Source of the DNA: an uncultured Chitinophagaceae bacterium
GTDB taxonomy: Bacteria; Bacteroidota; Bacteroidia; Chitinophagales; Chitinophagaceae
Direction of reading: 5' to 3'
NCBI GenBank assembly: GCA_937919945.1
Contig: CALESY010000070.1
Location: forward strand, 1 to 9,471
DNA length: 9,471 nucleotides
Part shown: in pieces, positions 1-9,200 of the stretch
Numbering within the stretch: the stretch's first letter is position 1
How the letters are laid out: every line of letters starts with the position of its first letter
The notes under the pieces: model-generated
What the model saw: the letters and a program-made list of their open reading frames with translations, nothing else
What the model was told of the DNA's origin: nothing
The model's database searches: none
Made by a program: the position numbers and the translations under genes

Positions 1-3000
1 TCTTAGGGGATGCCCAAGGTGCAAGTTTCAGCTCATTGTATAAGGGAAGTCTGACGGTTTTGTATACGATTGGTAGTGGTAAAAGACCTACTATCTTACC
101 GGTTATACCTTCGTTCCCAATGATGAAAACAATGGCGGAATATTATTTCCAGACGTTCTATCATCCCTATGCTCAGCAGTTTCTGCAAGCATTATATGCC
201 GGTGGTCTGGATACGTTGTTCGATCTGAGGATGCAAGTGCCGCGGTCTAAAGACAATATGAAATTCTTTGATACCTATTCGCCGACATCTTTGATATTAA
301 ATGGGAAGTATTTAGGTAATCCTAAAGATACAGAAGTATATCTGTATCCAACAGATCACGTCGATTTTTCCTACATGGCAGCTTATTCCGTATATAACTG
401 GGAGCTTTTCTATCACATACCTATGTTGATAGCTCAAAGTCTCAGCACAAATCAGAAATTTGAAGAAGCACAGAAATGGTATCATTACATTTTTGATCCG
501 ACCAGCAACACAGATGAAAATGGAGCCTACTCATCCACAAGACAACGTTTCTGGAAATGTCGTCCGTTCTACGAGATGTCATCACCTACGAAAAGCATAC
601 AAACACTTTCTGATTTGCTATTGGAAATTTCAAAGGGTAATACCACTGCCGTAGAACAGGTGACAACAATGCAGCAGAGTCCATTGCAGCCTTATGCCGT
701 AGCCAGGTTGCGTCAGCTTGCATTTATGAAGAATACCGTGTTGAAATACATTGAGAACCTCATTGCCTGGGGAGACCAATTGTTTACAAGGAATACAATT
801 GAATCTATCAATGAGGCTACACAACTGTATGTATTAGCAGAGAATATCCTTGGCAAAAGACCTACGGAAGTACCTCCACGTGCAGAATCTGTTATTCATG
901 CATTTTATAATCTGACCTCAAGTTCGGGCACATCTTCCGGTGTTGATGCATTCAGCAATGCGTTGGTAAGTATCGAGCATTATATCGATATTAATGCACG
1001 TGTCGACCGTCAGAACAAACCACCATATGCGCCTGGCAAAATATTTTATTTCTGCATTCCGGAAAATCGGGAAATGCTCAAGCACTGGGATACTATTGCT
1101 GACCGGTTATTTAAAATAAGGAATTCTCTGAATATTAAAGGGCAGTTACAGAAATTACCATTATTTGAACCGCCTATTAACCCTGCATTACTGGTTAGGG
1201 CAGCAGCAGCAGGTATAGATATTTCTACTGTTCTGGATAATATCAGCGGTGCAAACCTGACAAACTACCGTTTTTCTTATTATTTGCAGAAATCAAACGA
1301 AATCTGCAACGACGTTAAGGCATTAGGTAATGCATTGTTGTCAGCACTGGAGAAAAAAGATGCAGAAGAAATGGCATTGCTAAGATCTAGTCTTGAGAAG
1401 ACGTTGCTGGAAAAAACATTGGCTTTCAAAAAATCTCAAGTTGAGGAGGCGAAAGCTGCCTTGGAACCTTTGTATAAAGCCCAATTGCCGATACATGCCA
1501 GAATTGCGTATTATTCCAGCCGTCAGAAACAAATAGCTGAGGAAACCGAATATTTCAGCTTGGTCAATAAGTCGCTAGTCCATTCAAAAAGGCAGTTGAC
1601 ATTTTCAATGATTGGTGCTGCCGTATCATTGATCCCTCAAATGCACTTACAAGCGACATTTGCCATAGGTGCCAGTTTCGGTGGACAACAGCTTAATACG
1701 ATCTTCCAGGCACTGAGCACACGACAAGGTTTTAAGGCCTCAGAAAACATGACGAGGTCCGGAATGAGTACTACTAAGGCTGGTATTGTCAGAAGATGGG
1801 ATGATTGGCAGTTCCAGGTTGATTTAGCCAGTAAGGAGTTAGAGCCTATTTATGCACAGATTATTGCAGCTGAGGCACGGATCGAAACTGCTGAAAAAGA
1901 TTTGGAGGCATTTCAGGTACAGATTGATAATAACAAAGCTATTGATGCTTTCATGCGCAGTAAGTACACTAACAAAGAACTGTATAGTTGGATGATTTCC
2001 CAGATTTCGACTACATATTTCCAATCTTATCAATTTGCTTTTAAACAAGTACAAACGGCACTTAGCTGTTATGAATATGAACTTCCGTTCGCATTCCTTG
2101 ACAAGAAGAGAGATCAGATTATACAATTCGGCTATTGGGATAGCCTGCGAAAAGGCTTACTCGCTGCAGAACAATTGCAGTTGGATTTACGGAAACTTGA
2201 AATAGCATATGCTGAAGATAATAAGCGTGAATATGAACTGACTAAGCATATTTCGTTAGCAAATCTTGACCCGCTTGCATTGTTGGAATTGCGTGAAACT
2301 GGACAATGTACATTTGACACGGAAAATTGGATGTTTGATATGGACTTCCCTGGGCATTATTTCAGGCGTATTAAATCAGTAAGCTTGAGTATTCCTTGCG
2401 TTGCTGGTCCATATACTACTATCGGAGCGCAATTAACTTTAAATGGTAATACAATATATAAAGAAGATGGCTCTGTTTTCAGAAGTTCATCAATAGGAGA
2501 TACTATTGCAACCAGTAGCTCACAAAACGATAGTGGGCTGTTTGAGCTTAACTTCCGCGACGACAGATATTTGCCTTTTGAAGGTAAGGGCGTAATTGGA
2601 AATTGGTCTATGAATCTGGTACAGGAGGAACAATTAAGACAGTTTGATTACACGTCTATTTCCGATGTTATTGTTCATATAAAATACACGTCACAAGGAG
2701 GGTATGATGCTGACGTAGCCAGCGATACTGTTAATAACATAAAAGGAAGCCAGTTGGATCCTTTGCCGAGAATATTCTCATTGAAACATGATTTTAGCAA
2801 CGCTTGGAATTCCGGCTTCAGCGCATTCACACAAGATGATGCATTAACTGCCAATGTTGGACGCTCTATGAGTATGATTTTGAGTCATGACCAGTTCCCT
2901 TTCTATTGCAAAGGCAAACAGATTAACATTGTTGGAGCGGCTATTAAGTTTTTGACATCTGAACCAGGTGAAGATACCAAATTCATGATTGAGACATGGA

Positions 3001-3260
3001 AGAACGGTATGCCACCAAAACATGCCACAAGCAATCCATTGATTCAGAAGGCATTTACGGATGGTAACGAGTATGCAAACAGTGTTCAATATGGAAGCTC
3101 TGCAGGATTGTCACTACAGAATGGTGATACTAGGGAAATACGTATAAATATGTTTAAAACAGACAACAGTGGTGCTGTTGATGAAGATTTCATACTTAAT
3201 AAGGAAGACCTGCAAGATGTTTATATCGTGTTTAACTATTATCTCACCGATCCAAGTTAA
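1..3260 (+). CDS. Tc toxin complex subunit A (TcA), C-terminal 1085 residues, 5' end outside window
   Basis: Pore-forming, translocating subunit of an ABC toxin complex; the family assembles as a pentamer that takes up the TcB-TcC cocoon and injects its cargo across a host membrane. The frame is open to the left edge (first whole codon at 3-5), so the TTG at 36 is only an internal Leu, not a start. Family hallmarks, numbered from codon 3: FYHPY (52-56), YNWELFYH (131-138), HYIFDPT (161-167), FYFCIPEN (348-355), LPLFEPPINPALLVRAAAAG (385-404), long charged helices (about 447-530 and 597-680), FGYWDSLRKGLLA (709-721), REYELTKHISLANLDPLALL (742-761), DFPGHYFRRIKSVSLSIPC (781-799), RYLPFEGKG (855-863) and FDYTSISDVIVHIKY (881-895). 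Known TcA proteins are about 2300-2500 residues, so over half lies upstream. The 3' end is intact (TAA 3258-3260). It precedes the BC gene by 38 bases on the same strand, probably in one operon. Identification rests on recognised conserved blocks and the neighbour; no alignment was run. Confidence 0.95.
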   Translation, partial: LGDAQGASFSSLYKGSLTVLYTIGSGKRPTILPVIPSFPMMKTMAEYYFQTFYHPYAQQFLQALYAGGLDTLFDLRMQVPRSKDNMKFFDTYSPTSLILNGKYLGNPKDTEVYLYPTDHVDFSYMAAYSVYNWELFYHIPMLIAQSLSTNQKFEEAQKWYHYIFDPTSNTDENGAYSSTRQRFWKCRPFYEMSSPTKSIQTLSDLLLEISKGNTTAVEQVTTMQQSPLQPYAVARLRQLAFMKNTVLKYIENLIAWGDQLFTRNTIESINEATQLYVLAENILGKRPTEVPPRAESVIHAFYNLTSSSGTSSGVDAFSNALVSIEHYIDINARVDRQNKPPYAPGKIFYFCIPENREMLKHWDTIADRLFKIRNSLNIKGQLQKLPLFEPPINPALLVRAAAAGIDISTVLDNISGANLTNYRFSYYLQKSNEICNDVKALGNALLSALEKKDAEEMALLRSSLEKTLLEKTLAFKKSQVEEAKAALEPLYKAQLPIHARIAYYSSRQKQIAEETEYFSLVNKSLVHSKRQLTFSMIGAAVSLIPQMHLQATFAIGASFGGQQLNTIFQALSTRQGFKASENMTRSGMSTTKAGIVRRWDDWQFQVDLASKELEPIYAQIIAAEARIETAEKDLEAFQVQIDNNKAIDAFMRSKYTNKELYSWMISQISTTYFQSYQFAFKQVQTALSCYEYELPFAFLDKKRDQIIQFGYWDSLRKGLLAAEQLQLDLRKLEIAYAEDNKREYELTKHISLANLDPLALLELRETGQCTFDTENWMFDMDFPGHYFRRIKSVSLSIPCVAGPYTTIGAQLTLNGNTIYKEDGSVFRSSSIGDTIATSSSQNDSGLFELNFRDDRYLPFEGKGVIGNWSMNLVQEEQLRQFDYTSISDVIVHIKYTSQGGYDADVASDTVNNIKGSQLDPLPRIFSLKHDFSNAWNSGFSAFTQDDALTANVGRSMSMILSHDQFPFYCKGKQINIVGAAIKFLTSEPGEDTKFMIETWKNGMPPKHATSNPLIQKAFTDGNEYANSVQYGSSAGLSLQNGDTREIRINMFKTDNSGAVDEDFILNKEDLQDVYIVFNYYLTDPS
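1341..2045 (+). other. TcA channel helices with membrane-inserting tip (protein region)
   Basis: Sub-region of the TcA gene. Two stretches rich in Glu, Lys, Ala and Leu (residues about 447-530 and 597-680 from codon 3) have the look of long amphipathic helices. They flank a hydrophobic, Gly/Ala-rich, nearly uncharged segment (about 532-566, bases 1596-1700; MIGAAVSLIP then FAIGASFGG). In structurally known TcA proteins, the equivalent helix-tip-helix lines the central channel and the tip opens in the target membrane. The role is assigned from position and composition; exact helix borders are estimates. Confidence 0.7.
2280..3257 (+). other. TcA C-terminal TcB-binding region with long tail (protein region)
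   Basis: Sub-region of the TcA gene from about residue 760 to the end. It holds the conserved DFPGHYFRRIKSVSLSIPC and SDVIVHIKY blocks typical of the TcB-binding end of TcA, which receives the TcB propeller. About 190 further residues follow SDVIVHIKY, including IFSLKHDF (924-931) and a final YIVFNYYL (1074-1081). Comparable tails occur in TcA proteins outside Photorhabdus as far as I recall, so this is probably a normal subfamily feature. The domain start is approximate. Confidence 0.65.
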
Positions 3261-3298
3261 AGAAATAAACCCTTACATACCGTTTTAAAATAAGAGAT
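3261..3298 (+). other. Intergenic spacer between tcA and tcB-tcC
   Basis: This 38-base A/T-rich gap has no recognisable promoter pair and no hairpin followed by a T run, which supports co-transcription of the two genes. An AAGAG at 3292-3296 lies only two bases from the ATG, too close to act as a normal Shine-Dalgarno site. Weak or absent Shine-Dalgarno with an A-rich leader is common in Bacteroidota. TTTTAAAA (3283-3290) is a short palindrome without further support. Confidence 0.6.
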
Positions 3299-6200
3299 AT
3301 GAATAATACCGAACAGAAAGGCATCGTTGGACAAGTAGCTACTGGAAACAAGTCTGATAACCCCTATCCGCTTGAAAGATATACTGTGTCAAAACAAGAT
3401 GAAAACAGCCAGTCAGGTAAACAATCAGCTTACTATAAGTCTCAAGCCCCCACCATTGATCTTCCGAAAGGTGGTGGGGCGCTGAAAGGCATCGATGAGA
3501 AATTTACTGTTAATGCTGTAAATGGTACTGCATCCTTAAATATCCCTTTACCATTGACACCCTCAAGAGCGGGGTTCAGTCCTCAATTATCCGTTCAGTA
3601 TAATTCAGGGAATGGTAACAGCGAATTTGGACTTGGATGGTCTCTAAGCCTTGCTTCCATTCAGCGTAAAACAGATAAGAAACTTCCTGAATATAGCGAT
3701 GATGACGTATTCCTGATGGCGGGTGCGGAAGATCTTGTACCATTATTAAATGAAGAAGGTGAAAAAATCATCATCAATCCGATGAATGGCAGTACTGGTA
3801 CGCCCTATCATATTACCTGTTTTATACCTAGGATTGAAGGATTGTTTGCCCGGATAGAGTTTATCAAAGAAGAAGGTACTCTCGATTCATGGTGGAGAGT
3901 AACGACTAAGGATAATATTATTACTTACTACGGGCTTACTGCATCTGCCAGAGTTACAGATCCTGATGATGCAACTAAGATTTTCAGGTGGTTGCCTCAA
4001 CTTAGCTTTGATCATAAAGGTAATGTCCATGAATACACTTACAAACATGAGGATGTAACTAATGTACCTGCTAATGCCAATGAAGCACTCCGGTTAGACG
4101 GTACCGCACTGTTTACAAATACTTACCTGAAGTCAGTTAAATATTGCAATACTGTTCCGCTATTTTTTGATGGTGTACACGGCTATGATCCGGAAGACAT
4201 TTATAAACCTGCCTTGCCGACTAATGCAGATTATAAGATAGAGGCCGTAATGGACTATGGTGAACATGATCTTGTTTTCCCAAGACCTCATGATTCTGGT
4301 AATTGGCATTGTCGTATGGATCCGTTTTCTGATTTTCATGCCGGATTTGAAATCAGAACCTATAGAAGGTGTTACAGGGTATTGGTGTACCATGCTTTCG
4401 ATGAATTAATAGATGGCACAGGAGAAAGTGCTATACTAGTGCGTTCTCTGAATCTAAATTATCATAATGGCAGCGACACAGCTGATACAGGACAATTTGC
4501 TGAGGCAGATTTTATTACCTCTCTGACAAGTAAAGCACATAAATTAATAGATAGCAGTTATGTTTCGAAAGGGTTACCATCGCTCACCTGCAATTATGAA
4601 CCATTAAATTGGGACAATACTATTCAGCATGTATCCCGGGAAGATGCAGAAAACGTTCCGCAAGGTTTGACGGGTGGCTATCATTGGATTGATCTTGAAG
4701 GAGATGGTTTGCCAGGTATTCTGACGGAACAGGCCGGAGGGTGGTTTTATAAGCGCAATTTAGGAAATGGCCATTTTGCAGGTAATATACAAGTAGCTAA
4801 TAAGCCCTCATTATCTGGTCTTGGCGGACAACTACAATGGCAGGATTTAGATGCGAATGGTAAAAGGCAGTTAGTAAATAGGTCTAATAATATGCCTGGT
4901 TATTATGAACTTGACGACAATCAACAGTGGGGGGCATTTCATTCTTTTCAACAATGGGCGCATATAGACTGGAACAGCCCATTTACCCAAACCCTAGATT
5001 TAAATGGTGATGGACGTCCCGATGTATTACTCACTGAGGATGCTGCTTTGCGTTGGTATGAAAATAAAGGTACGGAAGGGTATATTGTTGGAGGAACCGG
5101 TTCATTTACATGTAATGAAACCAATGGCCCTGTACTCTTACTGAATGACGCTGTTCAATCTGTTTTTCTTGCTGATATGAATGGTGATGGGTTGACAGAT
5201 ATTGTACGCATAAAGAATGGTGAAGTTGCCTACTGGCCCAATCTGGGGTATGGTCGGTTCGGTAAAAAAATCGTGATGAGCAACTCTCCTTATTTTGCTA
5301 CACCGGATTTATTCAATCCTATTTACATCACGCTTAGTGACATCAGTGGTACAGGGGCTGCGGACATTATTTATCTTGGTAATAATGAATGTACAGCATG
5401 GATCAATATGTCAGGAAATGCCCTTGCTAATCCTGTTGTCATTAATCCATTGCCAGGCATAGATCAGTATAGTAAAGTCTCCGTAATGGACTTTTTAGGG
5501 AATGGTACGGCATGTATTGTTTGGAGTTCGCCACTACCGCAACACTCGCATGCACCCTTCAGATATATTGACCTGATGGGCGGTAAAAAACCGTATTTAC
5601 TCAAAAGTTACAGTAATGGATTAGGGAAGACTACTGAATTGTTATACAGGAATTCAACAAAATATTACCTGGAAGATAAACTTAACATGCAGCCTTGGGC
5701 TACCAAGCTACCTTTCCCTGTACATTGCCTTCATAAAGTTATTACATCTGATAGTGTAAGTGAAACAATATATTCTCAGGAATATAAATACCATCATGGC
5801 TATTATGATCATGAAGAAAGGGAGTTTCGTGGATTCGGGCGTGTTGATACCATTGATATGGAAACGGCTGTCTTGGATGATGACAATGATCTGAACCAGG
5901 CACCTGTTTTGACAAAAACATGGTACCATACCGGTGCATTTTTTCAGGAACAATCCTTGATTGACAGATTTAAAGCAGAATATAAAAATGCTGAAAATTG
6001 GAATCTGGGTCGAACTGCGAGTTTTATAGGGGATACGAATAACCAAGAATTTAGGGAAGCACATCGTGCGTTAAAAGGTTCTCCACTGAGGCAGGAAGTG
6101 TATGCCATGAATAATGATGCAACAGTGGAGACCAATCTTTACACGATAACAGCCAACAGTTATATCGTACAAAAGATACAAGGAGTGGGTATTAATAAGC

Positions 6201-9200
6201 ACGCGGTCTTTTTTACACACAACCAGGAAAATGTAGTATGGCATTGTGAATGGGACTTGTCAGTTGCTATCAATGAATGTGATCCCCGTATACTACACGA
6301 TATCGTTACTTCCATTGATGAAAAAGGCAATGTACTGGAGAGTGCTAAGATAGCTTATGCGCGTAATACTGTTCCTACTACCATTCCCAATACTTCAACT
6401 GGGCTTACACACAGTGCAATAATTGAAGAATCACAAGGTACAACCAAGATTGTTTATACTGTAAATAGCTACACCTCAGATATTATTGATCAGTCGTTGA
6501 CAGCCCCCATTATACATTACAGGCTCCGTATGCTTTGTGATATGAAAGTGTGGGAAGTGTATAATGTGGATGATAGCAATGGATTAATTGTTCCCTCTGC
6601 TTTAAAAGATGATTATTCGGCCATAGTAAGCAGCACGAATATTCTTGAGTTCTCCCAAAGCCCTTCAGGTTCATCCCTACAAAAGAGGCTAGTCTCGCAA
6701 CAGCGTGTTACTTATATGAAAGATGATACGTCTGGGCCTAAAAACTTCCAGCAACATGATCATTTAGGTCTTGTTTACCAACAATATCAACTTGCCTTCA
6801 GCAATCATATACTAAGTGATGCTGATCATCTTGATAATAAAGCCTCTCATACCATGCTGACTGATGGAGGTTATATCAGGGAAGATAATACAGGTGTTAC
6901 AGGTTTTGGCAGCAGTACAACCAATTATTGGCTACCATCAGGTACGATGGAATATTTTACAGATGAAAAAGCTAGCTTCTTTACCCCAGAGAAGTACATA
7001 GACCCTTGGGGTACAGAGACAACTATTACTTATTGGGGAGATTACTATCTGTTACCTGAAACCATAACCGACGGATTGGCTACTAATGCTAATACAACCA
7101 CTGTACTGGAATATGATTGGCGCTGTCTGCAACCCTGTCAAATATTGGATCCGAATGAAAACAGAACTGAAGTTGTGTATGATTTACTATCCTTGCCCGT
7201 ACTGGTTGCAATGAACGGGAAAGTAGGTAGCGGGGTTGAGGCTGATGAGATAGATGTTGATATTTACAGCAGTGGTGATATAGCTGCACAAGTCGATTTC
7301 TGGAATAATCCTGCTGACACAGCGAGAGATTTACTTGGTCTTGCAACATGGCGTTGTGTGTACGATTTCGAAAGCAGCCCCGCAGTAGTTGCGATGATAG
7401 CACGTGAACAACATGCAAATATTGCTCCTAACAGCCCTATGCTTATTCGTCTTACCTACACAGACGGTTTCGGGCGTGTTGCTATGCATAAGGTGCAAGC
7501 TGAACCTAATACAACATTTGACCCCTGCTGGATAGGAAGTGGAAAAACTGTTTATAACAATAAGGGCAAGGAAGTAATGCAGTATGAGCCTTACTTCAGC
7601 GATACCCATGCACACGATTCTGCTGAACAGGCAGCACATTTAGGGGTTAGTCCGCAAATACATTATGATCCGCTTGGGAGAGTGAAGCGCACAGATTTTC
7701 CGGATGGTAGTTTTACAAAAACCGAATGGGATGCCTGGATGCAGGTTGTGTACGATAATAATGATACGGTAGCAGATAGTGCATGGTATGCTGCTAATAA
7801 TGGTAGTAGCGATGCTAATAAAGATGATGCTGCAGACAAAGCATTCCAACACAATAATACGCCAACCATCATGCTGCTGGATGTACTGGCACAACCATTC
7901 TATACCATCCAGCACAATCGGTATATAACATCGGGTACTACCTGGGGAGACGTCTATTACCAGAGCTATGTACGTATGGATATATCCGGCAACCGAATGG
8001 AAGTGCGCGATGCGCGTACAAGCATGGCTACTGGATACATGACCCTGCGATATACATATGATATGCTGAAAGGGGTAATAAAGCAAGTGAGTGCAGATAG
8101 CGGAACACAGTATATGTTAGCGGCTGCTGACGGACAGCCCCATAAAGCATGGCAGGCGGGTGGAAGGGAGTTTACCTTTGAATATGATGCACTGCGCAGA
8201 CTGAAAAAGAAAAAACTGACGGTAAGCGGCACTACTAAAACGCTTGAATATCTTATTTATGGTGAAGAACAGAGTGACTTTGATAAAGAAGATAATAACC
8301 TGCGCACCCGCGTATATAAGCACTATGATGGTGTCGGGATGAAGCGTGTAAAAGAATATGATTTTAAAGGCAATGTATTGGATGCTGAGCAAAAAATACT
8401 AAGCGACCATACAATTGCTGATATTGACTGGGATGCAAGCACAACGCCTTCATTAACAAGCGATACGTTTAATACGCTCGCTTTGTATGATGCATTGAAC
8501 AGAGTAACAGAAATGACAGATGCAGGTGGTAATATGACCGCTAATACCTATGACAAAACAGGTATGCTGAAAACAGTTTCTATGACTCCTAATGGCGGCA
8601 CTGCAATTGATTATGTGACCGATATAACCTATAATGCCAAAGGGCAAAGAGAGTTTATTGACTATGGTAACGGGACGACCACTACCTATACCTACGATGC
8701 CAATACATTCAGGTTGACCAACCTTGTAACCAATAAAAACACCGACAAGCACCAGGACTTGCAATACTGGTACGACCCTGTAGGCAACATAACACGCATA
8801 AAAGACGATGCACAGCGCAGCCTGTTTTTTAACAACAGTGTTTCCCTGCCGGTGATGGACTATACCTACGATGCACTTTACAGGCTGATAATAGGTAGTG
8901 GCAGGGAATTGATAGGTACAGCCACATTTGGAACTACAGATAATAATAATGACAGTGCATGGATGGGGGTAAGCCACAAGGGCAACGATAACAATACCCA
9001 AAACTATACGCAGAAATATAGTTATGATGCTGTGGGTAACATACTGGAACTGCAACATATAGCCACAGCAGGCAGCTATACACGCAGCTATAGTTATGGT
9101 AATGCTGATAACAGGTTGGGCAGCACAACAGTTGGTAGCAATACTTACAATTATACCCACGATAGCTATGGCAACATAACTGTGATGCCACACCTGAGTG

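Noticed and set aside
36..38. TTG at 36 as the start codon of the first gene
   Set aside because: The frame stays open to the left edge (codons from base 3 read L-G-D-A-Q-G-A-S-F-S-S), and the protein begins mid-family; TcA starts far upstream.
3283..3290. TTTTAAAA palindrome as a terminator or operator
   Set aside because: Too short to form a stable stem, with no T run after it. Such strings are expected by chance in A/T-rich spacer.
3461..4468. SpvB similarity as evidence for an actin ADP-ribosyltransferase
   Set aside because: Only the N-terminal, non-catalytic SpvB region is matched; no ART motif follows, and the rest is TcB and Rhs sequence.
7640..8086. Minus-strand frame of 148 residues, and shorter antisense frames at 5708-6064, 7089-7639 and 7966-8392
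   Set aside because: All are fully inside the continuous, recognised TcB-TcC frame and show no recognisable protein features or initiation context.
8453..9193. Minus-strand frame of 246 residues
   Set aside because: It lies opposite the Rhs repeats. Its translation is Ile/Cys/Val-rich low-complexity sequence without any family motif, as expected for the antisense of Tyr/Asp/Asn-rich repeats.
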